DNA from: DAIRDK01 sp035403225 | Lineage (GTDB): Bacteria > Bacteroidota > Bacteroidia > Bacteroidales > FEN-979 | Reading direction: 5' to 3' | DNA: 64,000 nt | Assembly: GCA_035403225.1 (NCBI GenBank) | Contig: DAONET010000004.1 | Span: 1 to 64,000 of the forward strand | Shown: in pieces, positions 25,358-33,936 of the stretch | Layout: the number at the start of each line of letters is the position of its first letter | Numbering within the stretch: the first letter of the stretch is position 1 | The notes under the pieces: model-generated | Told to the model about the DNA's origin: nothing | Seen by the model: only the letters and a program-made list of their open reading frames with translations | Databases searched by the model: none | Program-made: the position numbers and the translations under genes

Positions 25358-28300
25358 TTATTTATCGATGACGATTTTCTTAACGATCGATTTACCGTCG
25401 TCTACTACTTTCAGGTGGTAGAGGCCTTTCGGCAGGGAAGAAAGATCGATAACAAGCGTCAGGTTGTTATTAACGGTGACATCATTATCTGAATAAACGA
25501 GGCTTCCCAGAATATTATAAACAGACAGGTTCACCTTGGTAGCTCCGTTGGTTTTCATTGTCAGGGTCAATTTGCCCGATGTGGGGTTAGGATAAACCGA
25601 GATTCCGAATCCTTCATTTTCGCCGATACCGACGGTGTTCCGGATCAGGGTGGAAGCAGCTTCCGAAAGAGCTCCTTCGCAGCCGCTCTGGACACCTTTA
25701 ACGGAAATAGTAGCGATTCCTCTGAAAGAAGATTCCCAGGTAACAGTGCCCGTAGTGCCGGTTCCGCTAATTGTTCCGGCTTCAGCAGGAGTCAGCGTCC
25801 AAACATAGGATTCAGCACCTGTAATACCAGCTGTGATATAGTCGGAGGTGGTAACGGATTTAAGGTCAACCGTGTCGGGTCCTTCCGGAGTAGCAGGGGA
25901 AGTAAGAATGGGCAGAACATTGACAGAGAATTCTGCAGATACGTCACCTTCGCCACAGTCGTTAATGCCTTTCACTGAAATACCAAGAGAACCGGTGAAG
26001 GCAGGATCAAGAACCAGTGTCTCGCTGGCAGTATTGCCTGCGAAACCACCGGCGGTTTCGGGATTGACCATCCAGATATAGCTGGTAGCATAAAGAACGC
26101 CTTCAGTAGTGAAGACAGCGTCGGAAGAGCCCTGGCAGAGTTGCACTTCGCCTGTCGGCGTAGCAGCGATACCGGGGATTTCATGCACCTGAGCTTCCAT
26201 TGAATAAGTGTTGGAACAGGTTCCGTTGCTGGTAGCGGTGAGGCTTACCGTGTATGTTCCGGCAGCCGAGAATACATGGGTCGGGTTCTGCAGGGAAGAG
26301 GTATCGGAACCGGAGGCAGGATCACCAAAGTTCCAGGCCCAGGAGGTAATGGTACCGCCATTGGCTACTGACAGATCAGTGAACTGGGTAGGTGAACCGA
26401 AACAAACAGTGTCAGCCGTAAAACCGGCTTCCGGGAAGTTATAAACATGAATGAAACTTTCTTTTACGGTAGTATCGGCTTCGGTACCGTTAGAAACGAT
26501 CAGTGTCACAGAATATTCACCGGTAGCGGCATATACAATATTTTGCGGATTCTGATCCGTGGAGGTTTCGGGATTACCACCTTCGAAGGTCCAGGACCAG
26601 GAAATGGGGGAACCTGTCGAGTGATCGGTAAAATTAGTGCCTGATTCTTTGCAGAGGTTCGGTGCGCTGGCGGTAAAGTCAGCTCCGAGTTGGTTATTCG
26701 TTACTTCTACTTCATCGCTGTAACGCAGGTAATTTTCTTTGGTAACGGTTACCAAAACTTTTGTTCCGACATCCAGTAACGGGATATCAATGACAACAGC
26801 GGTGGTTCCATTACCTTCGGCAGTGGCAATGATTTCGTTATTAACCGTGAGGGCGATCAGTGAACCTTCGGTGGCGGTGATATTGAATGCCACGGAGCCA
26901 TAGTTGATAACTGTATCATGGTTAACAGTGAGTTCCTGAGGCACTTCCCAATAGAGGCGGGTGAATGCATCGCCGTGCATATGGAAAAGACGGTAGGTGA
27001 CCGTTTTGTCGCCGGTGTTATAAGGCCAGCTTGATTGTTTCAGGAAATACTTGCCGGCTGCATTTCCAAAAGCAGGAAGAGCTCCGCGTGATGCCGGGGT
27101 GGTGCCTTCAGCAGGCATGAAATCCGGCCACATGTTGTCGTACATACCCCAGGCGTACGTATCATTCACGAAGGAATAGGAAGTCTCGGTGGGGCAAACA
27201 ACGCCGAGAGCGCCGGCATTGACTCCATTCTTGGTATGACGGTGGAATTTTTCACCAAAACATTCGGCAGAACGATGAAAGGCTCCTGTCTCACAGTTGA
27301 TGGAGAAAACAAAAGCGAGTTTATTCTGATTGTTCAGTTGTCCGATATTGGTGGTAGTATAAGAGGGTTCTCCCCAGCCTGTATAGTTCCCATGATCGCG
27401 GTGCTGTAACATAAAGGCGCCGGAGTCAAGTGCATTGTTGATCTTGGTGGCTGTTCCACCGGTCCAGCAGCAAGGCATTTCAGCAGGCGTCTGTGGGATA
27501 TATCCGAGGCCGCTGGGTCCGAAATAGTTTACAACACTACTGGTGTTGGTGGCGGATGACCAAACACTGCCGGGAGTACCTTGGTAGACAGCATTGATAC
27601 GGCGAGGATTCTTGTCATGTACGGTGCGGAAAAATCCACCGACGACTTCAGAGCAGAGTTGGAACCAGCGTTCGGTCTGCCATCCGAGGGCCGTAATGGG
27701 AAGGTCATAGAACAACGGATCCATGACAGGATTGCGTTCATAGTTGAGGGCTTTGCTGACCATCACCTGTAATTGTGCAGCATTATTGGCAGTGATACGG
27801 CTGAAAACAATATCGGGCATTTCATCGCTGTTCACGTCGGCGTATTTGTTATCCGAAGCAAAATCGGGATATCCGTCCGGGTGATTGTACAGATAACTGA
27901 TAATATTCTTGGTCGTATCTGTCCCGTAGTCGGCTAAAAGGAGGCAGGCAGCGGGTTTAATGGTCCAGTTATTATAGGCATTGTTGAACCAGGATTCCAA
28001 GGCTGCAACAGTATTGCCACCGCACTGGGTGGTGGTGAATACTTTGGTCAGGATACCCTGCTGGTTACGGAAGTTTTTGATAGAATCAGCCCATTGTGCA
28101 AAATCAGCACCTGTCGGGATAACGATGATATATTCGCATTCATCGTTTTTGGCTTTCTGGGAGTATGACTGGAAGCGTTTGTCAAAATCAACCGCAGGGA
28201 GTGCGCCGGAGTTCAGAATCTGATCCTGGAGGATAGGTTCCCACCAGCGGCTCCGGAAAGCGGGATCGCCAAACTGACCATTTCCACCTTCGAAATTAAG

Positions 28301-28870
28301 CTCAACGCGGATGTCTTTGTAAACGATCAGGTCCTTGGTAACCGGGTTATATTGAAACGGGGTGAAGCCCAGAATGACGACATCAACGCCACGAATCTGG
28401 TTTACTTCGGACATCTGTACCGGTTCGGCAGGATAGAAGGCGTTTTTCGAATAGACCTCGGTATTCTTGCTGTAAACGAGCGGATTGGGATCGTTATCCA
28501 GCGGAAGAACCGGGGCAGGAGCGATATTTACATTATGGATGGTTTCGACGTTCAGTGAAATAATACGGAGTTTCGGCGTCGCACCGGTTGGAATGGCAAT
28601 ATATTTTCCTTTTCCCGGGAGGTTTGGCATCCCTGCATCGTTAAAAAGGAAGTTGCCGGGCAGGTTTACATTTTTCATCATCTCTCCGTTAATATTCACA
28701 TCTTCGAGTGAGAATGATGGAACAGAATAAACCACCTCAGCCCTGTCCGTGCCGGAACTCACCAGGTTCATCCCTGCCTTGCCCCAACAATCGGAATAGG
28801 AGTATGTCTGCGCAGTTAAAGTGAAGGTGGCAAACACACACAAACATAAGAGTAGATAGGCTTTTTTCAT
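25358..28870 (-). CDS. Gingipain-family (C25) cysteine protease, T9SS cargo, copy 2
   Basis: A 1170-residue secreted peptidase. The signal peptide ends in TFTLTAQ. The C25 domain has its catalytic His in LQHRDHGNYTGWGEP (about 490-494) and its Cys in FVFSINCETG (about 525). It is followed by a beta-sandwich, two PKD domains (DFTASAPNLCKESGTNFTDH and the next at GFTADTVCFGSPTQFTDLS), Ig-like repeats and a type A sorting domain (VYPNPTSGKLTLTM ... LPKGLYHLKVV ... KIVIDK). Long parts match copy 1 nearly residue for residue, for example ALGWQTERWFQ[IL]CSEV and AEMPCCWTGG, showing a tandem duplication. It is flanked by its own -7 box and terminator, so it is probably transcribed alone. The cleavage preference is unknown. 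Confidence 0.92.
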   Translation of the reverse strand: MKKAYLLLCLCVFATFTLTAQTYSYSDCWGKAGMNLVSSGTDRAEVVYSVPSFSLEDVNINGEMMKNVNLPGNFLFNDAGMPNLPGKGKYIAIPTGATPKLRIISLNVETIHNVNIAPAPVLPLDNDPNPLVYSKNTEVYSKNAFYPAEPVQMSEVNQIRGVDVVILGFTPFQYNPVTKDLIVYKDIRVELNFEGGNGQFGDPAFRSRWWEPILQDQILNSGALPAVDFDKRFQSYSQKAKNDECEYIIVIPTGADFAQWADSIKNFRNQQGILTKVFTTTQCGGNTVAALESWFNNAYNNWTIKPAACLLLADYGTDTTKNIISYLYNHPDGYPDFASDNKYADVNSDEMPDIVFSRITANNAAQLQVMVSKALNYERNPVMDPLFYDLPITALGWQTERWFQLCSEVVGGFFRTVHDKNPRRINAVYQGTPGSVWSSATNTSSVVNYFGPSGLGYIPQTPAEMPCCWTGGTATKINNALDSGAFMLQHRDHGNYTGWGEPSYTTTNIGQLNNQNKLAFVFSINCETGAFHRSAECFGEKFHRHTKNGVNAGALGVVCPTETSYSFVNDTYAWGMYDNMWPDFMPAEGTTPASRGALPAFGNAAGKYFLKQSSWPYNTGDKTVTYRLFHMHGDAFTRLYWEVPQELTVNHDTVINYGSVAFNITATEGSLIALTVNNEIIATAEGNGTTAVVIDIPLLDVGTKVLVTVTKENYLRYSDEVEVTNNQLGADFTASAPNLCKESGTNFTDHSTGSPISWSWTFEGGNPETSTDQNPQNIVYAATGEYSVTLIVSNGTEADTTVKESFIHVYNFPEAGFTADTVCFGSPTQFTDLSVANGGTITSWAWNFGDPASGSDTSSLQNPTHVFSAAGTYTVSLTATSNGTCSNTYSMEAQVHEIPGIAATPTGEVQLCQGSSDAVFTTEGVLYATSYIWMVNPETAGGFAGNTASETLVLDPAFTGSLGISVKGINDCGEGDVSAEFSVNVLPILTSPATPEGPDTVDLKSVTTSDYITAGITGAESYVWTLTPAEAGTISGTGTTGTVTWESSFRGIATISVKGVQSGCEGALSEAASTLIRNTVGIGENEGFGISVYPNPTSGKLTLTMKTNGATKVNLSVYNILGSLVYSDNDVTVNNNLTLVIDLSSLPKGLYHLKVVDDGKSIVKKIVIDK

Positions 28871-28910
28871 AGAATTGTTTTTATTGGTTTTCAGTCATTT
28901 TTCCACTTTA

Positions 28911-28918
28911 CAAAGTTA
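28911..28918 (-). promoter_or_regulatory. -7 box of C25 copy 2 (TAACTTTG)
   Basis: The reverse strand reads TAACTTTG, an exact consensus, about 40 bases before the ATG at 28870. Confidence 0.6.
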
Positions 28919-28924
28919 AAAAAT

Positions 28925-28955
28925 TTCTCCGAAAATTAAAAATTCCGCCGGAGAA
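28925..28955 (-). terminator. Candidate terminator after the third C25 protease
   Basis: On the minus strand TTCTCCG and CGGAGAA form a 7-bp stem around a 17-base loop, followed by ATTTTTT. It begins 40 bases after the stop of the 703-residue protease. The long loop makes it weaker than the others. Confidence 0.6.
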
Positions 28956-28995
28956 TGTCGACAAACAAACGTATCTGACAGGCAGACGGGACCTG

Positions 28996-31107
28996 TTATT
29001 TGAGCAAAACCAGTTTCCCGGTCATGGTAACCGTTCCGGCTTCCGCACGGAGGGTATAAATACCATCCGAAAGTCCCTGAAGACTCAACGGATAGATGTT
29101 GCTTCCGGCCTCCAGATTGCCACTGGTTTCTGTCATGACGGGCTGCCCTAAACTGTTTATCAGCGTAAAGGTCACTTTGGCGTTTTGGGCAAGGGTGAAC
29201 CGTACCCTGATGTCTCCACGGGTCGGATTGGGACCGATGGTAAGTTTTTCGGGGAAGGTGGTAGTGGTGATACCCGTTGAAGGCTCGGAAGTCCAGATCT
29301 TCAGAACGGGGTCGCCCAGGGCATTGCAATCGTAAAAACACCATCTCTGGGCACCGGGTTCAAATTCACCGGCAACATCCACCCAGGGAGCTGTCTTGAT
29401 CTTCGAAACCATTTGTGCTTCCCCTAAGGTAGTGACACGGAGACTTGCGGTATCATTGTACAAGGCGCTGATGAACTCCCGGTGGATATGAGCAGAAGGT
29501 CCTTCCGTTTCACCCTGGTTAAACCATCCGTATCGTGAATTGAAGACACCGGCTACAAGGAAATTATCAATGGTGACACATTTTTCGGCGATGCAGTCGT
29601 AGGCATCAAAGGCGCCGCAGATGCAACCGTGAGAGTACATGAGCTGATAATTATGCGTGACGCCGTCAATCTGGGAGAAGTTTTCATTGGTGATATCCCA
29701 CAGGTAAAGGCGCATCATATAATCGGAATTGGAATGACCGCTGTGATGAATAAACGATTTTCCGGCATTGAGCTCGGCGAGAAGGGTCGGAGTGTCCCAG
29801 CTGTATAAGTTGCCGGGAGGGGAGATCAGGGTATCGTATAACCGGTAAATGGTGTTATCGGCCGAAGGAATGCCGTGAGTGAAATATCCGTTGTCGGTAT
29901 GGTCATCAACAAGAAGTTCCAGATAGTCCTGCCCGAAGGTCATGGGATCTGAATACAGAAATTCACCTACCAGGAACGGGCGTTTCAATTCACCGGTAAC
30001 GGGATTGCCCTGGTACGAAACGGATTTGTGAACCATATGCTGCAGTTCGTCAGCTGTGCTGAATGGCATACGGGCGACGGCTACTTCCGGTAGAAGATCA
30101 TCTTCCCCCGGCTCACCCCACCAACTGTTTCCGTTGGTGTTCCAGTTTCCGTCGAGAGATGAATAATAAAGATCTGAAGGGATGTTATCATCGGTATAGC
30201 CGGAACCGGAATTGACATAACAATAGAATCCGCGGTAAGGAATGTGTTCAACGTCACCTCCCAAAACTACAAACTCGATTCCGTTGGTCTGGTATTCCTG
30301 AATGATATAATTGCGGATCTGCTCCTGGTAATCCTGCCCCTGCATGCTCGAAACGATAGATTCCAATGAAACGACCTGCGTGGTGATTCCTTTCTGGTTA
30401 TAGTAAGAAACCAGTTCATCAAACCCCGAGGTAAACTGCGACGGAGTGATGATCAGGGCCTGGTATGCTGTCTTCAGCGCAGGTTTGGCGGGATATAAAA
30501 CCATCATGTCCGGGTTTTGTGCAAATGCCCTGACTCTTTCGATGGCAGCAGACGATGAGGGTAAAAATTTCAGTTCTTCTTTGCAGAAATCATAAGGGGT
30601 CGACTCAATCTTAACCGTCACTTTTTGGAAAAATGATACGGCTCCCGTTACCGGATTATACGTGAGAGGAGTGAACGTTCCCAGCGCAAACCCGTATCCG
30701 TTCAGATATTGCATGTTCGGCCCGGTGAAGCGGTGAGCAGGATAGGAGATGTTGGTCGAATATACCAGCTCATTCTTTTCGAATTTTCCGGTCGAACCAA
30801 TGGAGAGAGGTTGCACCGGCTGCTGGGGGTAAAGCATGAAGCTCCCGGGAATCACGGTCTCTTCTTCCGGAATGATCTGCATGCTGCGTACATATTCCCC
30901 CGGGGGAACCATCAGCGAAACCGACGCAAACGGTAGAACAGGCTCTCCGGTTTTTCCCTGTAACAAGGTATTCTCAAAACGGATCATCTGGTATTCTCCA
31001 ACCTGTTTGATAATCGGACTGTTGAAATAGAATACTTTGGTTACTTCGGTCCCAAAAGAAAACAGTGTTACCGAGACAAGACAAGCAAGAAGAAAAATTT
31101 TTCTCAT
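28996..31107 (-). CDS. Gingipain-family (C25) cysteine protease, T9SS cargo, divergent copy
   Basis: A 703-residue secreted C25 peptidase, only distantly related to the two neighbouring paralogues. The signal peptide MRKIFLLACLVSVTLFSFG is predicted to be cleaved before TEVTK, so it does not leave Gln. The catalytic His is in FIHHSGHSNSDY (about 454-457) and the Cys in MYSHGCICGAFD (about 491-493), closer to the canonical gingipain GHG/AC pattern. There are no PKD domains; the C25 and Ig-like parts run directly into a type A sorting domain (IGPNPTRGDIRVRF ... LSDGIYTLRAE ... KLVLLK). A longer frame from 31344 would add 79 residues without a signal peptide and run through a terminator and a -7 box, so the ATG at 31107 is correct. 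Confidence 0.9.
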   Translation of the reverse strand: MRKIFLLACLVSVTLFSFGTEVTKVFYFNSPIIKQVGEYQMIRFENTLLQGKTGEPVLPFASVSLMVPPGEYVRSMQIIPEEETVIPGSFMLYPQQPVQPLSIGSTGKFEKNELVYSTNISYPAHRFTGPNMQYLNGYGFALGTFTPLTYNPVTGAVSFFQKVTVKIESTPYDFCKEELKFLPSSSAAIERVRAFAQNPDMMVLYPAKPALKTAYQALIITPSQFTSGFDELVSYYNQKGITTQVVSLESIVSSMQGQDYQEQIRNYIIQEYQTNGIEFVVLGGDVEHIPYRGFYCYVNSGSGYTDDNIPSDLYYSSLDGNWNTNGNSWWGEPGEDDLLPEVAVARMPFSTADELQHMVHKSVSYQGNPVTGELKRPFLVGEFLYSDPMTFGQDYLELLVDDHTDNGYFTHGIPSADNTIYRLYDTLISPPGNLYSWDTPTLLAELNAGKSFIHHSGHSNSDYMMRLYLWDITNENFSQIDGVTHNYQLMYSHGCICGAFDAYDCIAEKCVTIDNFLVAGVFNSRYGWFNQGETEGPSAHIHREFISALYNDTASLRVTTLGEAQMVSKIKTAPWVDVAGEFEPGAQRWCFYDCNALGDPVLKIWTSEPSTGITTTTFPEKLTIGPNPTRGDIRVRFTLAQNAKVTFTLINSLGQPVMTETSGNLEAGSNIYPLSLQGLSDGIYTLRAEAGTVTMTGKLVLLK

Positions 31108-31159
31108 AATGAAAGGATTAATAACTGAAAAACATAAATCTGTTAGGGTAGTCTCCTTA

Positions 31160-31167
31160 CAAAGATA
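31160..31167 (-). promoter_or_regulatory. -7 box of the divergent C25 gene (TATCTTTG)
   Basis: The reverse strand reads TATCTTTG, an exact consensus, about 52 bases before the ATG at 31107 and just past the terminator of the Omp28-like gene. Confidence 0.65.
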
Positions 31168-31180
31168 CAATAAATCAGTG

Positions 31181-31218
31181 AAAAAAAAGCCTGATCCGGG
31201 GGGAACAGGCTTTTTTTT
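31181..31218 (-). terminator. Rho-independent terminator after the Omp28-like gene
   Basis: A 13-bp stem, AAAAAAAAGCCTG with CAGGCTTTTTTTT, around a 12-base C/G-rich loop, ending in T8 on the minus strand. It lies 16 bases after the stop of the Omp28-like gene. Confidence 0.9.
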
Positions 31219-31234
31219 ATCTGTAAAAAGAATT

Positions 31235-32719
31235 TTACTTCGTAACAGAGAATTTCGTAACGGTCTTTCCATCGGCATTTTGCAGGACAAGATAATACAG
31301 TCCTCTGGAAAGATTGAGATCCAGGGTGCGGGTTTCTTTACCATTGATCACGAGTCCGCTTTCTTCATAGACCAGTTTTCCGACCATATCAAAAATCCTG
31401 AGGTCAGAACGGAGACTGTTCTGTCCGTTCATCACAACCGTGAAGTATCCGTTGTTGGGATTCGGATAAACAGCAGCAGTGAAGTGGTTGGCCGGATTAT
31501 CGATGCCGGTGCAGGTTTCGAAATAGATGTCATGAGAAATCGTCTGCTCGCAACCATCAGAGGTGGTGATGGTAACATCGAAGGTGTGAGCGCCGGTGCC
31601 ATAAGTGTTACCGGCGACGGTAATGGAGGCGGTAGTATCACCGGTCGACCAGAGGTAAGAGGTTGCATTGGCCGTAGTGGCATCGAGGGTAATGGGCTCG
31701 TACCAGCAGGTGGTGTCACCGGGGTTGGAGGTAACATTCACCACGGGGCCGACCTGGATCAACATCGTCTTAACGATGGTGTCCATCTGTCCGCCACGGT
31801 TCACGATCAGGGTAACATCGTGGGGACCGCAATGAGTGTACCGGGCAGTCAGGTTAGTATCGGTGGAATAAGAAGGAATTGCGCCGGGAGTCAGCCATTC
31901 GTATGATTGAGGAACACCAATATAACCGCCCATCACCGTACTTGTAAAATGTACGGTGTCATTGAGGTTGATGGTATTGGCGCTGGCAACAAAGTCGGCT
32001 GACAGGTCAATGGCGGCACGCTTGATGCACTGGTGAATTTCTTTTCCGGTATTATCCTGAACGAAAACTACAAATTCCAAATCTTCTACAGGCCAAGCAG
32101 CGTTAAGGCTGAAGTTCAGGGTAGCAACCATGACGTCACCGGTAAATTCAACCGTGGTTCCGTTGGCGTCGGGAACCATCAGCCGGTTGACATGTTCCAG
32201 GTGGGACTGCCCCTGCCAGTTCTGCTGGATATTGGATTGGGTCACGCAAAACTGAAGCTTCGGGTTGGTGGCAGCCCATTCGGCAGTTTTTACCAGGGTG
32301 ATAGTGGCGGTATAATCCAGGTCGACGTTGGTGATATCCATGTAAATGTTCACATCCGAAGGCTCCTGGATCCGGTTGTTGTATTTCGGCAGGTAGCTGC
32401 CGTACATACTTTGAGTGTGACTCCCTCCCTCCACGGATAGAACACCGTCGAACTTGGCGGTCGGGAAGGAGTTGATCCCGTAAAAGGTGTTTCTTGCGTT
32501 GGAGTAATTGTTGGCATAGCTGTCACCATTGTGATTTTCAACCACCCCGACTAATTTTCCGTTTTCAAGCAGGTCATCTGCACCCAAAGCAGCTCCGGGA
32601 CAATACTGGCACCAGGTACCGGTACCGATTTCCACCGCTACCATCTGACGGGGCACGGTCTGTCCGAAAGCCAGCGTAACGGAAACCAATAATACCAAAG
32701 AGAAGAAAGTTTTTTTCAT
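31235..32719 (-). CDS. Omp28/thioredoxin-like T9SS cargo protein
   Basis: A 494-residue secreted protein. The signal peptide ends in LAFGQ, leaving Gln at the mature end. Residues 21-230 resemble the Omp28 outer-membrane family with a thioredoxin-like start; a CxxC pair (Cys37-Cys40 in GTWCQYCPG) sits where a redox site would be. A PKD-like domain (FVASANTINLNDTVHFTS, about 240-320) and an Ig-like repeat precede a type A sorting domain (VYPNPNNGYFTVVM ... LSRGLYYLVLQ ... KFSVTK). A disulfide-exchange role at the surface is possible but not shown. The -7 box TACATTTG lies 42 bases upstream and a strong terminator follows, so this is a single-gene unit. Confidence 0.85.
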   Translation of the reverse strand: MKKTFFSLVLLVSVTLAFGQTVPRQMVAVEIGTGTWCQYCPGAALGADDLLENGKLVGVVENHNGDSYANNYSNARNTFYGINSFPTAKFDGVLSVEGGSHTQSMYGSYLPKYNNRIQEPSDVNIYMDITNVDLDYTATITLVKTAEWAATNPKLQFCVTQSNIQQNWQGQSHLEHVNRLMVPDANGTTVEFTGDVMVATLNFSLNAAWPVEDLEFVVFVQDNTGKEIHQCIKRAAIDLSADFVASANTINLNDTVHFTSTVMGGYIGVPQSYEWLTPGAIPSYSTDTNLTARYTHCGPHDVTLIVNRGGQMDTIVKTMLIQVGPVVNVTSNPGDTTCWYEPITLDATTANATSYLWSTGDTTASITVAGNTYGTGAHTFDVTITTSDGCEQTISHDIYFETCTGIDNPANHFTAAVYPNPNNGYFTVVMNGQNSLRSDLRIFDMVGKLVYEESGLVINGKETRTLDLNLSRGLYYLVLQNADGKTVTKFSVTK

Positions 32720-32760
32720 AATAAGAAAATTAAGAGAATACTAGGTTTGTTTTCCAGATA

Positions 32761-32768
32761 CAAATGTA
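32761..32768 (-). promoter_or_regulatory. -7 box of the Omp28-like gene (TACATTTG)
   Basis: The reverse strand reads TACATTTG, an exact TAnnTTTG match, upstream of the ATG at 32719 and just beyond the end of the ROK gene. Confidence 0.6.
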
Positions 32769-32779
32769 ATTAAATATTT

Positions 32780-33916
32780 TTAAACATTTGTGTATGACCC
32801 TGCAGGGTGATTTTTGTCCAGTTGGGATAAGGCAAAGGCATAGGCGCCGACTGAAACGGCTTTGGAGGTTCCCAGACGTGAAATGCCCAATCCGACCTTT
32901 TTCTGTGAGTCATACAGCGCTTTTTTCTCTGAGAAAGGTACCCGGATCTCGACGGCCGTCGGTTGAAGGAATGCGGAGAGTTGCTGCGGATCTTCAAGGT
33001 TCAGGGTGCTGATTTCAAGGCGGGGCAGGGATCCTCCGTCCGCGGTCAGGAAGGGCCGGTTCATCTCTTCTGTCATCTTGGGAAGGAACAACGGCCAGGC
33101 GCCGGAGAGCCCTCCGCCGATCACCACCAGCCCGTCGATAAGGGTGACGGCATTGGCAACGGCATCGGCCGCATCAATGGCAAAACTTTCAAAGGCCTGG
33201 ACAGCGGCTTGCCGGTTCCCCGGCTTTTCACCCATCCCGATCAGGAAAAGATCTTTGGGCTCCGGGACACTGGCCATATTTACTCCGGTCAGGATGGCAT
33301 AGGCACGGCGGATTCCCCGGATACTAACACTGTCTTCGGCATCAAAGTTTTTATAAGTCCTGTTCCTCATGCGGTTGATCTCTCCTCCGGCTGAGTTATC
33401 GCCAAAAAACAACCCGTCGCGGCTCACAATACCTCCTCCGAACCCGGTACCCAGGGTCACTCCGATCAGGTTGCGGTATCTTTTCGGATTGCCGGCTTCT
33501 TCCAACTTTCGGTTGATCTCGGGCAACAATCCGCCGATGGCTTCTCCATAGGCAAAGAGGTCTCCATCGTTGTTGATGAAAACAGGAATCCCGAATTGTT
33601 CCGAAAGCATCGGTCCCAAGGCAACACCGCCTTTAAACAAAGGCAGGTTCTGCAAATCGCCGATGATCCCGTTTTCATAATCGGCCGGACCCGGAAACGC
33701 AAAACTGATGGCTAGGGGATTGTCAGGCACCTTACTCTTCGCTTGCCTGAAACCTTCCGTGATGGTTTTCAGGATGGAATCCAGGCTCTCCCCCTTAGCA
33801 GAAAGAATGATCGGCTCAATGATTTCTTCCCCGGCTTGTACGGCTGAAAAAACAAAATTCGTTCCTCCTGCATCCAGGGTCAGAACGATCCTGCTATCCT
33901 TGGTAAAATTTTCCAT
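32780..33916 (-). CDS. ROK-family sugar kinase or regulator lacking the zinc motif
   Basis: A 378-residue protein of the ROK/hexokinase-actin fold. The phosphate-1 motif is LTLDAGGTN (13-20), phosphate-2 is GVTLGTGFGGGIV (about 165), and the adenosine motif is VVIGGGLSGA (about 290). The Cys-rich zinc-binding motif (CxCGxxGCxE) usual after the G-T-G-x-G-G loop is absent: the equivalent region reads FFGDNSAGGEINRMRNRTY. There is no DNA-binding domain, so an enzyme is more likely than a repressor. Glucose or N-acetylglucosamine is a plausible substrate, by inference only. The start is the ATG at 33916; a longer frame from 33955 would enter polA. Twenty bases separate it from the polA stop, suggesting co-transcription. 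Confidence 0.85.
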   Translation of the reverse strand: MENFTKDSRIVLTLDAGGTNFVFSAVQAGEEIIEPIILSAKGESLDSILKTITEGFRQAKSKVPDNPLAISFAFPGPADYENGIIGDLQNLPLFKGGVALGPMLSEQFGIPVFINNDGDLFAYGEAIGGLLPEINRKLEEAGNPKRYRNLIGVTLGTGFGGGIVSRDGLFFGDNSAGGEINRMRNRTYKNFDAEDSVSIRGIRRAYAILTGVNMASVPEPKDLFLIGMGEKPGNRQAAVQAFESFAIDAADAVANAVTLIDGLVVIGGGLSGAWPLFLPKMTEEMNRPFLTADGGSLPRLEISTLNLEDPQQLSAFLQPTAVEIRVPFSEKKALYDSQKKVGLGISRLGTSKAVSVGAYAFALSQLDKNHPAGSYTNV

Positions 33917-33936
33917 AATAATTGTTTTCAATAAGA

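Noticed and set aside
25358..28870. The C25 proteases as the T9SS sortase PorU
   Set aside because: PorU-type sortases lack a sorting domain and are not exported cargo; all three C25 proteins here end in a type A sorting domain.
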